Below, in pieces: positions 26,927 through 36,998 of a DNA stretch of 64,000 nt. The notes beneath the pieces were generated by a model. The model had not been told where the DNA came from. It searched no databases and saw only the letters and a program-made list of their open reading frames with translations. Each line of letters opens with the position of its first letter. Position 1 is the stretch's first letter. Origin of the DNA: an uncultured Rhodobacterales bacterium (lineage in GTDB: Bacteria; Pseudomonadota; Alphaproteobacteria; Rhodobacterales; Rhodobacteraceae); contig CAIQOV010000033.1 of NCBI GenBank assembly GCA_903873585.1, positions 1-64,000 on the forward strand, given 5' to 3'. The position numbers were made by a program, and so were the translations under genes.

Positions 26927-28296
26927 CCTTGCCCTTTGACTACGACCTATTCGTCATCGGCGGCGGCTCTGGCGGTGTGCGCGCGGCGCGGATTGCGGCG
27001 GCAGAGGGTGGCGCGCGGGTGGGTCTGGCCGAAGAAAGCCGCATGGGCGGCACCTGTGTCATTCGTGGCTGTGTGCCCAAGAAGCTGATGGTCAACGCCT
27101 CGGCCTATCCCAAAGCGATGCAAGATGCGGCGGCTTATGGGTGGGACGTGCAGGCAGGCGCGTTTGATTGGCCCAAGTTTCGCGGGCTGCTGGGCGCTGA
27201 GCTGACCCGTCTGGAAAACGCCTATCGCGGCACGCTGAAAAACGCCGGTGTCGTGGTGCATGACGCCCGCGCCAGTTTGGCCGATGCCCACACAGTGCGT
27301 CTGTCGACGGGGGACACCTTCACCGCCAAGCATATCCTTGTCGCCACGGGTGGGTGGCCCTTTGTGCCCAGTGTGCCGGGGGCTGAATTGGGCATCACCT
27401 CAAACGAGATGTTTGATCTTGAAAGCCTGCCGCGCCGTGCGGCGATTGTGGGTGGCGGCTATATCGCGTCAGAATTCGCCTGCATCCTGAACGGGTTTGG
27501 CACCCAAGTGACGCAATATTACCGCGGAGAGCAAATCCTGCGCGGCTTTGATGATGAAGCGCGCGCTCACGTTGTGGCGGGGATGCAAGCGGCGGGGATC
27601 GACATTCGCACCAATGCCGATGTGGCGCGGCTTGATCGCAGCGCTGGCGGCATTCTTGTCACCGACCTTAGCGGCGCGCAGATTGAAGTTGACCTTGTGC
27701 TGTACGCCACGGGCCGCAAGCCCAATGTGCAAGGCTTGGGGCTGGAAGCGCTGGGTGTGGCATTCGGCCAACAGGGCGAGGTGATTGTGGATGAGTGGAG
27801 CCAGACCTCTGTCCCCTCGATCTACGCTGTGGGCGATGTTACCAACCGCATCAATCTGACCCCCGTGGCCATCCGCGAAGGCCATGCCTTGGCCGACACG
27901 CTGTTTCGCGCCAAACCGTCTAAGGCCGATCACACCTTGGTCGCCTCGGCCGTGTTCACCCAGCCAGAACTTGGCGCTGTGGGCATGACCGAAGAGCAAG
28001 GCAAAGCCCGTGGCGGGGTGGAAATTTACACCGCCACCTTCCGCCCGATGAAAACCCTGTTCGCGGGCCGCCAAGACCGTGTGCTGATGAAACTGGTGGT
28101 TGATACCCAAACCCGTGTCGTGCTGGGCTGCCATATCGTGGGGCCAGAAGCGGGCGAGATGATTCAACTGGCGGCGATTGCGGTGAAGATGGGGGCGACG
28201 AAAGAAGATTTTGATCGCACCGTGGCCGTGCACCCCACGATGGCCGAAGAACTGGTGACACTGCGCAAACCCACAAGAACGCATCCCGTCGTTTAA
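26923..28296 (+). CDS. gor: Glutathione-disulfide reductase
   Basis: NADPH-dependent flavoenzyme restoring reduced glutathione. 457 residues from GTG 26923, which overlaps the rpiA stop; a TTG at 26929 is also possible. FAD loop VIGGGSGGVRAAR near residue 10; redox disulfide in GGTCVIRGCVPKKLM (CxxxxC); NADPH-binding GGGYIASEFACI in the middle; C-terminal VHPTMAEELVTL, with the catalytic His at the dimer interface. It pairs naturally with rpiA, since the pentose phosphate route supplies NADPH. Confidence 0.96.
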   Translation: MTLPFDYDLFVIGGGSGGVRAARIAAAEGGARVGLAEESRMGGTCVIRGCVPKKLMVNASAYPKAMQDAAAYGWDVQAGAFDWPKFRGLLGAELTRLENAYRGTLKNAGVVVHDARASLADAHTVRLSTGDTFTAKHILVATGGWPFVPSVPGAELGITSNEMFDLESLPRRAAIVGGGYIASEFACILNGFGTQVTQYYRGEQILRGFDDEARAHVVAGMQAAGIDIRTNADVARLDRSAGGILVTDLSGAQIEVDLVLYATGRKPNVQGLGLEALGVAFGQQGEVIVDEWSQTSVPSIYAVGDVTNRINLTPVAIREGHALADTLFRAKPSKADHTLVASAVFTQPELGAVGMTEEQGKARGGVEIYTATFRPMKTLFAGRQDRVLMKLVVDTQTRVVLGCHIVGPEAGEMIQLAAIAVKMGATKEDFDRTVAVHPTMAEELVTLRKPTRTHPVV

Positions 28297-28303
28297 CCCG
28301 CGC

Positions 28304-28331
28304 CTTGAAATTTCGCGTTTCATGCCCAAAT
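28304..28331 (+). promoter_or_regulatory. Candidate heat-shock (RpoH-type) promoter of hflK
   Basis: CTTGAA (28304-28309), a 16-bp spacer and CCAAAT (28326-28331) resemble the sigma-32 consensus, 31 bp before hflK. The same CTTGAA-N16-CC arrangement precedes rpoH. The -10 is imperfect, so this is a moderate call. Confidence 0.4.
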
Positions 28332-28361
28332 TCAGCAAGACAAAGAACAAGAGGAAAACCG

Positions 28362-29516
28362 ATGGCAGGTGGGAATGGCCCCTGGGGCGGCAATGGCCCC
28401 GAGGACGACGACAAAAAGGCTGAAGGCCGCAGGCCCGAACCGCGCAACGGCGACAACCGCCGCGCGCAGGGCCCGCAGATCCCCGATCTCGACGAAGTGT
28501 TCCGCAAAGGGCAAGAACGCCTGCGCGTGATCATGGGCGGTCGTGGCAACGGCGGCGGCGGTGGTGGCGGGCAACCCAGTGGCGATGGCAACTGGTTTTT
28601 CACCCGCCAAGGCATCATATCGGCTGTCATCGGCTTGGCGCTTGTGTGGTCGTATCTGTCATTTTACACCGTGAAGCCCGAAGAAAAAGCGGTCGAGCTG
28701 TTTTTGGGCAAGTTCTACCAAGTCAAAGCCGATGGTTTGAACGTGGCGCCTTGGCCGCTTGTTTCTGCCGTGATCGTGAACACCAGCCAACAGCGCACAA
28801 CCGATATTGGCACGGGCACCGGCGGTGATCTTGACAATGGCCTGATGCTGACGGGCGACCAGAACATCGTGGATATCGAATTCCAAGTGGTGTGGAACAT
28901 CAACGATCCCGCCAAGTTCCTGTTCAACCTTAAAGACCCCGAAGACACGATCCGCGCTGTGGCCGAATCTGCCGTGCGTGACATTGTGGCGCGCAGCCAA
29001 TTGGCCCCGATCTTGAACAAAAATCGCGGTGAAGTGGAAAATAGCCTGACCACCGAAGTGCAATCGACGCTCGATAGCTATGACAGCGGCATTTCTGTGG
29101 TGCGCGTCAACCTGCTCAAATCCGACGTGCCCGCCGAAGTGGCCGACAGCTTCCGTGCCGTGCAAGCCGCCCAACAAGAACGTGACCGGTTGCAAAAAGA
29201 GGCCAACGCCTACGCCAACAAGGTAACCGCCGCAGCGCGTGGCCAAGCCGCCCAAACTGGGCAAGAAGCGCAAGCCTATGCCGCGCGTGTGGTGAACGAA
29301 GCGCAGGGCGATGCCAGCCGCTTCCTGTCGGTCTATGCCGAATATGTCAAAGCCCCCGAAGTCACCCGCAAACGGATGTATCTGGAAACGATGGAACAAG
29401 TTCTGGGTGGCGCGAATAAGGTGATCATGGACGGCGCAGGCCAAGGGGCTGTGCCCTATCTGCCGCTGAACAGCCTGATCCCGCCCTCTGCCCCCGCTGC
29501 CGGAGGGACCAATTGA
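28362..29516 (+). CDS. hflK: FtsH protease modulator HflK
   Basis: Membrane SPFH-domain protein that with HflC encloses the FtsH protease and tunes membrane-protein degradation. 384 residues from ATG 28362 (GAGG site); the upstream open frame is untranslated leader. The N-terminus is Gly/Pro/Arg-rich and disordered with a run GGGGGGGQ (residues about 65-72). A single span follows (about 85-105), then a periplasmic SPFH/band-7 domain and a coiled Ala/Gln/Glu-rich stretch (AAQQERDRLQKEANAYANKV). The end overlaps hflC by one base (TGATG). Confidence 0.96.
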   Translation: MAGGNGPWGGNGPEDDDKKAEGRRPEPRNGDNRRAQGPQIPDLDEVFRKGQERLRVIMGGRGNGGGGGGGQPSGDGNWFFTRQGIISAVIGLALVWSYLSFYTVKPEEKAVELFLGKFYQVKADGLNVAPWPLVSAVIVNTSQQRTTDIGTGTGGDLDNGLMLTGDQNIVDIEFQVVWNINDPAKFLFNLKDPEDTIRAVAESAVRDIVARSQLAPILNKNRGEVENSLTTEVQSTLDSYDSGISVVRVNLLKSDVPAEVADSFRAVQAAQQERDRLQKEANAYANKVTAAARGQAAQTGQEAQAYAARVVNEAQGDASRFLSVYAEYVKAPEVTRKRMYLETMEQVLGGANKVIMDGAGQGAVPYLPLNSLIPPSAPAAGGTN

Positions 29517-30457
29517 TGAAAATGATCTATTCCCTTCCCGTTCTGGCGATCTTGCTAGCCACCGCGATGTCGTCGATCTTCGTGGTCGATGTGCGCGAAA
29601 AGGTACTGGTTTTGCAGTTTGGCGAAGTCAAACAAGTGGTCGATGAACCGGGCCTGTATTTCAAAGCCCCCTTCATCCAAGAGGTGTTTCGCTACGACGA
29701 CCGCATCTTGGGCCTTGTGACCGATCCGCAGGAAATCACCTTTGCCGACCAGCGCCGTCTGGTGGTTGATGCCTTTGCCCGCTGGCGCATTGTTGACCTG
29801 CAAAAGTTCCGCCGTGCGGTGGGCTTGGGCGGCATTGATGAAGCGCGCAACAACCTGTCGAAGATCGTGAACCCCGAAGTGCGCGATGTTCTAGGCTCGG
29901 TTCCGCTGCAATCGGTGCTGTCGCAAGACCGTGTGGCCCTGATGAACAAGATCCGCGACAATGCCCGTGCCAAGGCCGCAACCTTGGGCATTGATGTGAT
30001 CGACGTGCGCCTGACCCGCACCGACTTGCCGCAGCAAAACTTGGATGCGACCTATTCGCGCATGCAGGCCGAACGCCAGCGCGATGCAACCGACGAAATC
30101 GCCCGCGGCAACGAGGCGGCGCAAACCCTGCGCGCCGAAGCTGATCGTGCAGCGGTGGAAATCACCTCCGAAGCCAGCAAACAGGCTGAAATCATTCGCG
30201 GTCAAGCCGATGCCAAGCGCAGCGCGATCTACGCCGAAGCCTATGGCCAAGACCCTGAATTCTACGCTTTCACCCGTTCGCTGACGGCTTACACCGCTGC
30301 GCTGAAATCGGGCACCACGGCCTTTGTGATGCCGCCGAGTGGCGAGTTCTTCCAGTATTTCGGCAGCGATCCGATGGATCAATCGGGCGGTTCTGCAAGT
30401 GCTGCCACGGGAACGGGCAGCACGGTTGCGGGCGGCAGCGCGCCCAAAGCGCCCTAA
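29516..30457 (+). CDS. hflC: FtsH protease modulator HflC
   Basis: 313 residues, partner of HflK. An N-terminal membrane anchor (residues about 4-22, SLPVLAILLATAMSSIFVV in part) is followed by an SPFH domain beginning VREKVLVLQFGEVKQVVDEPGLYFK and a helical coiled segment (ATDEIARGNEAAQTLRAEAD). The C-terminal tail is Ser/Gly/Thr/Ala-rich and probably disordered. ATG 29516 shares its A with the hflK stop, with CGGAGGG upstream. A perfect hairpin follows the stop before degP. Confidence 0.96.
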   Translation: MKMIYSLPVLAILLATAMSSIFVVDVREKVLVLQFGEVKQVVDEPGLYFKAPFIQEVFRYDDRILGLVTDPQEITFADQRRLVVDAFARWRIVDLQKFRRAVGLGGIDEARNNLSKIVNPEVRDVLGSVPLQSVLSQDRVALMNKIRDNARAKAATLGIDVIDVRLTRTDLPQQNLDATYSRMQAERQRDATDEIARGNEAAQTLRAEADRAAVEITSEASKQAEIIRGQADAKRSAIYAEAYGQDPEFYAFTRSLTAYTAALKSGTTAFVMPPSGEFFQYFGSDPMDQSGGSASAATGTGSTVAGGSAPKAP

Positions 30458-30463
30458 CATCTT

Positions 30464-30492
30464 GCGGTTTGCGGGGGCTGCTCGCAAACCGC
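30464..30492. repeat. Hairpin between hflC and degP
   Basis: GCGGTTTGCG and CGCAAACCGC are exact 10-bp complements around a 9-base loop, 6 bp after the hflC stop. No T-run follows, so it may be a rho-assisted terminator or an mRNA-stabilising 3' structure rather than an intrinsic terminator. Confidence 0.6.
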
Positions 30493-30628
30493 GCACGGCC
30501 TTCTCACGCGGCTTTGAGCGGGCGCGATCTGGTTTGCATTGCAAAAGGCGCGCCGCCGCTCAAGATAGGGTCACAGCATTCCGGTTCTGCAAAGCGCGGA
30601 ACCAAAGCACATCGTGAGGAGTTCGAAC

Positions 30629-32119
30629 GTGCCAGCGACTTATCCCGTTCTTCAACACCCCGCCCCGCAGGCGGCCAAACCCCAAAGCCGCCGCCCCCTG
30701 ATGGCGCTGGGCTTGGGCCTTGCGCTTGCCCTTAGCCCCATGGCGGGCGCAAGTTTTGCGCAAAGCGTGCCGCCCAGCTTTGCCGATCTGGTGGAAAAGT
30801 TTTCCCCCGCCGTGGTCGATATCACCACATCGTCCATCGTCGCGGCCCAGTCGGGCGGCCAGATGCAGGTGCCCCCCGGCTCTCCGTTTGAAAAGTTCTT
30901 CAAGGATTTCAACGGCCAAAATGGCCAGTCCCCCGACCAACCGATGGAAAAATCCGAAGCCCTTGGGTCGGGCTATATCATCTCGGCCGATGGTTACATT
31001 GTGACCAACAACCACGTCATCGAAGGCGCTGATGATATTGAAGTCGAAACCTTTGGCCACAAGACCTTTAAAGCCAAAGTGGTCGGGCGCGATCTTAAGA
31101 CCGATGTGGCCCTGCTGAAAGTGGACAGCCCCGATGCCTTGCCCTTCGTCTCGTTCGGCGACAGCGACAAGATGCGGGTGGGCGATTGGGTCGTGGCGAT
31201 GGGCAACCCCTTGGGCCAAGGCTTTTCGGTGTCAGCCGGCATCGTGTCGGCCCGTGGGCGAGAGCTAAGCGGCACCTATGACGACTTCTTGCAAACCGAT
31301 GCCGCGATCAACAAGGGCAACTCGGGCGGGCCTTTGTTCAACGTGAACGGCGAAGTGATCGGCATGAACACGGCGATCTTGTCGCCCTCGGGCGGGTCAA
31401 TCGGGATCGGGTTTTCGATGGCCTCTAACGTGGTTAGCAAGGTGGTCGACCAGCTGAAGCAGTTCGGCGAAACCCGTCGCGGCTGGCTGGGCGTGCGCAT
31501 TCAAGACGTCAGCCAAGATGTCGCCGACGCGATGGGCTTGGCGGATGCCAAGGGCGCTTTGGTCACTGATGTGCCCGACGGTCCGGGCAAGGATGCGGGC
31601 ATCTTGTCGGGTGATGTGATCGTTACGTTCAACGGCAAGGATGTGGCCGACAGCAAGGCGCTGGTGCGTGCCGTGGCCGATGCGCCGATTGGCGAGATGG
31701 TTAAGGTTGTCGTGCTGCGTCAGGGCAAGTCGGTTGATCTGGATGTGAAACTGGGCCGCCGCGAAGAGGCTGAAGCCCAAGCCGACCCCGAAGGTGGCAA
31801 AGCCACGCCGGCAGAGCCGCAGTCCAGCGTCATCCTAGGCCTGACCTTGCAACCCTACACGGATGAGATGGCCGCCGATCTGGGCCTGCAACCGGGCGAC
31901 AAGGGGTTGGTGGTGATGGATGTCGATGTGGCGTCCGAAGCCTACACCAAGGGCCTGCGTCAAGGCGATTTGATCACCGAAGCGGGCCAGCAAAAGGTCG
32001 CGACCCTGAAAGACATCCAAGACCGCGTCGCCGAGGCGAAAGACGCTGGCCGCAAGTCGCTTCTCTTGTTGGTGCGCACCCAAGGCGACCCGCGCTTTGT
32101 GGCGCTGTCGCTGGAATAA
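30629..32119 (+). CDS. Periplasmic serine protease of the DegP/HtrA family
   Basis: Degrades or refolds damaged envelope proteins. 496 residues from GTG 30629 (GAGGAG seven bases upstream); GTG 30614 is less well placed. A basic N-terminus and hydrophobic segment (LMALGLGLALALSPMAGASFA) form the signal peptide. Catalytic triad: His in TNNHVIEG, Asp in KTDVALLKV, Ser in NKGNSGGPLF. Two PDZ domains follow (about 290-380 and 405-490). It follows hflKC on the same strand, making an envelope quality-control block. Exact paralogue (DegP, DegQ or MucD) not resolved. Confidence 0.94.
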   Translation: MPATYPVLQHPAPQAAKPQSRRPLMALGLGLALALSPMAGASFAQSVPPSFADLVEKFSPAVVDITTSSIVAAQSGGQMQVPPGSPFEKFFKDFNGQNGQSPDQPMEKSEALGSGYIISADGYIVTNNHVIEGADDIEVETFGHKTFKAKVVGRDLKTDVALLKVDSPDALPFVSFGDSDKMRVGDWVVAMGNPLGQGFSVSAGIVSARGRELSGTYDDFLQTDAAINKGNSGGPLFNVNGEVIGMNTAILSPSGGSIGIGFSMASNVVSKVVDQLKQFGETRRGWLGVRIQDVSQDVADAMGLADAKGALVTDVPDGPGKDAGILSGDVIVTFNGKDVADSKALVRAVADAPIGEMVKVVVLRQGKSVDLDVKLGRREEAEAQADPEGGKATPAEPQSSVILGLTLQPYTDEMAADLGLQPGDKGLVVMDVDVASEAYTKGLRQGDLITEAGQQKVATLKDIQDRVAEAKDAGRKSLLLLVRTQGDPRFVALSLE

Positions 32120-32142
32120 ACTTTGCCCTGATCGGGCACAAA

Positions 32143-32174
32143 GGCGGCGGGGGCAACCTCGCCGCCGTTTTCTT
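32143..32174. terminator. Bidirectional terminator between degP and the OB-fold gene
   Basis: GGCGGCG / CGCCGCC stem with a 10-base loop, followed by GTTTTCTTT. It lies between convergent stop codons (32119 and 32186) and serves degP; a shorter T-run on the opposite strand may also serve the convergent gene. Confidence 0.8.
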
Positions 32175-32185
32175 TCGCACTTGGC

Positions 32186-33016
<831 letters not shown>

Positions 33017-33052
33017 CCCCTTTCATACGTGCACAAATATCCCACGGGAGGT

Positions 33053-33075
33053 CTGGAGGGTGTGAAACCCTCCAG
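33053..33075 (+). terminator. Terminator-like hairpin after the ferredoxin
   Basis: CTGGAGGGT / ACCCTCCAG pair around GTGAA, followed by CTTCTTTGG. It lies 37 bp after the ferredoxin stop and before the convergent DUF1178 gene. Confidence 0.65.
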
Positions 33076-33109
33076 CTTCTTTGGGGCAAGGCCGCCCAAA
33101 AGTGCTGCG

Positions 33110-33520
33110 CTAGTTGGCCTTGCGCACGGGCATAAAGGGCAGCGGGGCGACAGGCACGCCGTCTTCCAGCAACTTGATCGCCTCGGCAGGCTTGGCCTCG
33201 CCGTAGATTGACCGTTCGGGCACCGTGCCTTCGTGCATCTTGCGCGCTTCGGCCACAAAATTCACGCCCACATATTCCGAGTTTTCTTCCACCTTGCGCC
33301 GCAGGTCTGCCATGGCCTTTTCGGCATCGCTTTGCGGTGTGGTCAGATCGCCTTGGCCCAAAGCCACGCGCGGGGCCATCAGCGCCTTTTCCACCTGCGG
33401 CGTGCCGCAGGTTGGGCAGGTAACATGGCCAGCGGCTTTCAAGCTGTCAAAGCCCGCAGCCGAGGGGAACCAGCTTTCAAACGCATGGTCGTCGGCACAT
33501 TTCAGCGTGTATCGGATCAT
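33110..33520 (-). CDS. DUF1178 protein
   Basis: 136 residues with the DUF1178 N-terminus MIRYTLKCADDHAFESWFPSA and a CPTCG zinc-ribbon-like pair (VTCPTCGTPQVEKALMAP). A second Cys (residue 8) may complete a metal site. The C-terminal YVGVNFVAEARKMHEG and AIYGEA-like (here SIYGEAKPAEAIKLLEDG) segments are family hallmarks. Function unknown. In this order it commonly neighbours a Nudix gene, as here (44 bp away). Confidence 0.9.
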   Translation of the reverse strand: MIRYTLKCADDHAFESWFPSAAGFDSLKAAGHVTCPTCGTPQVEKALMAPRVALGQGDLTTPQSDAEKAMADLRRKVEENSEYVGVNFVAEARKMHEGTVPERSIYGEAKPAEAIKLLEDGVPVAPLPFMPVRKAN

Positions 33521-33564
33521 CTTTGCATCGCTTGGGTTCTGGCCACCGTGTGGGGGCCTGCCCT

Positions 33565-34161
33565 TTAACTGGCAGGTTGGCTGCCCATGTCAAGGCGCGC
33601 ATCCGCCTTCAGCACATCTGGCATCTCGTGCAGGGTGGCCAAAAGGGCCGCAAGCGCTGCCTCGGCGACCAAACCTGCCGCTTCGGCTGCGCTAAACCAT
33701 TTGCGCCGACGTTGTTTGTGTTCGGGAAACGCCGCTTTCAACCGCCGCACTTGCAGCGGAAAGACATCAACACAGCACGGCAAAGGCGGTGCATTGGGGC
33801 GCATCTTGTCATAGCAATAACGCCCGATCGCGTGCGGTTGCGCAATCCCTTCAACGCCTGCTTCTTCCCAAGCCTCGCGCGCGGCGGCAGCTTCGGGCAC
33901 TTTGCCCACCATGGGCCAGCCCTTGGGCAAAACCCAACGCCCCGTATCGCGAGAGGTCACAAGCAGCACTTGAACACGCCCCTTATGCAGCCGCCAGCAC
34001 AGGGCCGCGACCTGCTCTGCCATGGCATCCTCAACCATCGGCGGTCCTGCAATCGCGTCAGCCGCTGCGTTAATAGGTTCTGCCCCGCCAACCAAGGGCG
34101 TGGGAATGGTTATGGACATCTTGCCTGCACCCTCGGCCGCTACGATTGGCCCAAGGTTCAT
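33565..34161 (-). CDS. Nudix hydrolase
   Basis: Up to 198 residues; ATG 34119 (184 residues, MSITIPTP) has a better ribosome-site spacing and is a likely alternative start. The Nudix box is AAAAREAWEEAGVEG (REUxEExGU intact), after WVLPKGWPM. The first Glu of the classical box is replaced (Lys), as I recall for related DIPP-like proteins with PKGWP. It probably hydrolyses a nucleoside-diphosphate derivative or diphosphoinositol-like compound; substrate unknown. It follows the KDO-transferase gene by 18 bp and is likely co-transcribed. Confidence 0.88.
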   Translation of the reverse strand: MNLGPIVAAEGAGKMSITIPTPLVGGAEPINAAADAIAGPPMVEDAMAEQVAALCWRLHKGRVQVLLVTSRDTGRWVLPKGWPMVGKVPEAAAAREAWEEAGVEGIAQPHAIGRYCYDKMRPNAPPLPCCVDVFPLQVRRLKAAFPEHKQRRRKWFSAAEAAGLVAEAALAALLATLHEMPDVLKADARLDMGSQPAS

Positions 34162-34179
34162 CCCGTGGTGCCAGCGGAT

Positions 34180-35466
34180 TTATTGCTTTGGTTTTGCCAC
34201 ATTCTGCGCTTGGTGCAAGGGAATCTTTGCCCCTTCGGCGGGAAGAAATGTCAGAATATCGTGACAAAGTTGCGCGCCGCCCTCCAGCCCGCTTAAAATC
34301 TGTGCAGCGGCGCGGGTATGGCGCGCTTGGGCTTCGGCGTTTAGGCTGGCTAAGGCTTGCGCCAGATCGCCAGCGCCTTGCACTTGAAGCGCGCCGCCCG
34401 CTTGGGACAACGTTTCGTAGGGGGCGGCAAAGTTCTCAACCCACGGCCCATGCACCACGGCACAGCCCATCCGCACCGGCTCCCACGGCGTGTGCCCGCC
34501 TTTGGTCACAAAGCTGCCGCCCACAATGCAAACCCCGCACAGCGCATACCATTGGTCCATCTCGCCCATGGTATCGGCCAGAAAGACCGGCTTGTCGTCG
34601 GGCATTCCCCCGCCTGATCGCCGCCCCATCCCAAGCCCACGTGCCGCAATCAGCGCTGCCACGTCGTCCCCACGGCGCGGATGGCGTGGGGCGAGGATAA
34701 GATGATCGAACGTGCCGCGCACTTGGGCGAAGGCGTCTAATATCACCGCCTCTTCTCCGGCATGGGTCGATGCCGCCAGCAACCAGCGCGCGCGGCTTTC
34801 CTGCGGCGGCAAGCTAGGTGCCACGAGCCGCGCAATCGCCACAGCTTTAAGATCACACGGCGCGCGCACCGCAGCCAAGGGCAGGCCCAAAGCCCGCAAC
34901 CGTTGACCCGATGCCGCATCTTGAACCGAGGCCATATTCACCCGCGCCAAAGCCCGTGCCATCACAGGTTGCAACGCCTGCCACCCGTGAAAGCTGCGCT
35001 CTGACATTCGCGCGCCGATCAGGGCGATGGGAATTTGCGCCGCAGCGCATAGCGCAAAACGGCGCGGGTAAATCTCACCCTCTACCGTGATCAGTGCCTG
35101 TGGTTTCCACTTAACCAAAAGCCGTTGGATCACTGGCCCAAAGTCTAACGGCGCAAAGGCCACCGTCACCCCCGCCAAACCCCAACCCGCCCCCATCGCC
35201 TGCGCCGTGGCGGTGTTGGTTGTGACCAGCACCTGCAATCCCGCTCGCGCTGCCAACAGGTCTTCGATCACCCACCGCGCCGAGGATAACTCTCCATTTG
35301 ACGCCGCGTGCAGCCAAACCGTCTGCCCCGCAGCCGGTGGCGGTACAAAGCCCAACCGCTGGCCCAGCGCAAAGCGCGGCTCGCGCGCCAACAGCCAGCG
35401 CCAGACGGTGACGGCCAGCATGGCCCACGGCACCAAAGGCAACAAAAGCCGAACCAGTAACCGCAT
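34180..35466 (-). CDS. waaA: 3-deoxy-D-manno-octulosonic acid (KDO) transferase
   Basis: Adds KDO to lipid IVA in lipopolysaccharide assembly at the inner membrane. 428 residues: an N-terminal membrane anchor (about 1-22), a first Rossmann-like domain with VWLHAASNGELSSA and VEGEIYPRR (acceptor-side acidic motif), and a second with LAASTHAGEE and GGSFVTKGGHTPWEPV (CMP-KDO-binding GT30 signature). It starts 11 bp after the amidase gene. Whether it adds one or two KDO units cannot be told. Confidence 0.95.
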   Translation of the reverse strand: MRLLVRLLLPLVPWAMLAVTVWRWLLAREPRFALGQRLGFVPPPAAGQTVWLHAASNGELSSARWVIEDLLAARAGLQVLVTTNTATAQAMGAGWGLAGVTVAFAPLDFGPVIQRLLVKWKPQALITVEGEIYPRRFALCAAAQIPIALIGARMSERSFHGWQALQPVMARALARVNMASVQDAASGQRLRALGLPLAAVRAPCDLKAVAIARLVAPSLPPQESRARWLLAASTHAGEEAVILDAFAQVRGTFDHLILAPRHPRRGDDVAALIAARGLGMGRRSGGGMPDDKPVFLADTMGEMDQWYALCGVCIVGGSFVTKGGHTPWEPVRMGCAVVHGPWVENFAAPYETLSQAGGALQVQGAGDLAQALASLNAEAQARHTRAAAQILSGLEGGAQLCHDILTFLPAEGAKIPLHQAQNVAKPKQ

Positions 35467-35477
35467 CTAGGCCAAGC

Positions 35478-36890
35478 TCACAGCACCGGCGGGCGCTGGT
35501 TTGGCCAATCGGTCGCCTCGTGCCAAGCTTGCCCCAGCGCCAGCATAGCCGCGTCGCTTCCCACCCTTCCTGCCAGTTGCATCCCCATCGGCAGCCCGTT
35601 CGCGCCAAAGCCCACCGGCACCGACAGTGTCGGCAAGCCGATCAGCCCTGCGGGGATCACCACTTCCATCCAGCGGTGGTACGTATCCATCTGACGCGCA
35701 CCGATTGATTGCGGCCAGCGCCATTCCACCGGAAAGGGCCAGACTTGCGCCGTGGGCAGGGCCAAGGCGTCATAGGTGTCAAACAGCCGTGCGGCATGGG
35801 CATACCACGTCGAGCGGATCACGCTGGCCTCATACACCGCTTGCGCTGACAGGTTCAGGCCCTGCTCAATCTCCCACAGGGTTTCGGGCTTGATCTGCGA
35901 GCGCTTGGCAGGGTCAGCGTAAAGCGCGCGAAAGCCGTTGGCGTTCATCATGGCGCGCAACGTGACCCAAGCTTGCCACATCTGTTCGGCTTCAAAGGGC
36001 GGGGCAATCGGTTCGACAATCGCGCCCATCTCTTCCATCTGGCGCAAGGCGGCTTGGCACAGATCCAAAATCCCCGGCTCTGTCGCATAGGCCCCGCCCC
36101 AATCGGCAGCCCAAGCGATGCGCTTGCCTTTCAGGGATGCGCCCTGCAAGGCGCCGACATAATCGCCCGCAGCACGGTCAAAGGGCGTGTAGGGGTTCGC
36201 CCCCGCCTGCACTTGCAACAGGTTCGCCACATCCTCGATCGTGCGGCCCATCGGGCCTTCGGTCGCCATGGTTGACAGGTAGGTGTCGCCCTGCGCATCT
36301 ACCGGCACCAGCCCCCAACTGGGCCGCAGCCCGTAGATATTGCAAAACGCCGCAGGGTTGCGCAGGCTGCCCATCATGTCTGACCCGTCAGCCACCGGCA
36401 CCATCCGCGCCGCCAGCGCTGCCGCAGCCCCGCCAGATGATCCGCCCGGTGTCAGCGCCGAGTTATAGGGGTTGCGCGTCGGTCCAAAGACTGGGTTGAA
36501 CGTATGGCTGCCATGGCCCCATTCGGGCGTATTGCTTTTGCCGATAAAGATCGCCCCTGCCGCGCGCATCCGCGCGGCCAACAGATCGTCCTGCTCGGGC
36601 ACAAAATTCTCAAACAGCGGTGATCCCCACGTGGTGCGCAGCCCCTTGGTCGCGCACAGGTCTTTCACCGCAAAGGGCATTCCGTGCAGCCAACCCTTGG
36701 GCGCTGCATCATCGGCCAAGCGCGCTTCGGCCATCAGCGCATCATCCTCGCGCAACGACACCAAAGCGTTCAGGCCCGGATTAACCGCTGCAATCCGCGC
36801 CAGATAAGCTGCCATCACTTCAGAAGGGGCCACCTGCCGCGCGCCAATCGCCCGCGCCAGATCCGATGCCGAAAGCTGCCAAAGATCCAT
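35478..36890 (-). CDS. Amidase-signature family protein (first of two)
   Basis: 470 residues from ATG 36890. The Ser-cisSer-Lys triad is readable: Lys in MPFAVKDLC, the cis-Ser and nucleophile in TPGGSSGGAAAALA. The GSDMMGSLRNPAAFCN segment binds the substrate pocket. Family members hydrolyse amides, acylated polyamines or act as transamidases; GatA is excluded by the context, there being no GatB/C. It lies just downstream of a polyamine-type ABC transporter in the same direction, which suggests that imported amides are hydrolysed (inference). Confidence 0.9.
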   Translation of the reverse strand: MDLWQLSASDLARAIGARQVAPSEVMAAYLARIAAVNPGLNALVSLREDDALMAEARLADDAAPKGWLHGMPFAVKDLCATKGLRTTWGSPLFENFVPEQDDLLAARMRAAGAIFIGKSNTPEWGHGSHTFNPVFGPTRNPYNSALTPGGSSGGAAAALAARMVPVADGSDMMGSLRNPAAFCNIYGLRPSWGLVPVDAQGDTYLSTMATEGPMGRTIEDVANLLQVQAGANPYTPFDRAAGDYVGALQGASLKGKRIAWAADWGGAYATEPGILDLCQAALRQMEEMGAIVEPIAPPFEAEQMWQAWVTLRAMMNANGFRALYADPAKRSQIKPETLWEIEQGLNLSAQAVYEASVIRSTWYAHAARLFDTYDALALPTAQVWPFPVEWRWPQSIGARQMDTYHRWMEVVIPAGLIGLPTLSVPVGFGANGLPMGMQLAGRVGSDAAMLALGQAWHEATDWPNQRPPVL

Positions 36891-36923
36891 GTGCACTTTG
36901 CCCAAATACGCTCAAAGGGGAGT

Positions 36924-36951
36924 GTGAGGGGGGCTGACAAGCCCCCCTCAC
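36924..36951. terminator. Strong hairpin between the binding protein and amidase genes
   Basis: GTGAGGGGGGCT / AGCCCCCCTCAC form a perfect 12-bp stem with a GACA loop. It lies in the 108-bp gap between the polyamine-binding protein and amidase genes, probably reducing readthrough from the highly expressed binding-protein gene. Confidence 0.7.
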
Positions 36952-36962
36952 GCGTCAGGGGT

Positions 36963-36988
36963 GCGGGGAGGGGCACGACCCTCCCCGC
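36963..36988. terminator. Second hairpin next to the binding-protein stop
   Basis: GCGGGGAGGG / CCCTCCCCGC, a perfect 10-bp stem with a 6-base loop, immediately after the binding-protein stop on the minus strand. Tandem stable hairpins here suggest 3'-end stabilisation or partial termination. Confidence 0.7.
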
Positions 36989-36998
36989 CCTGTGGCCC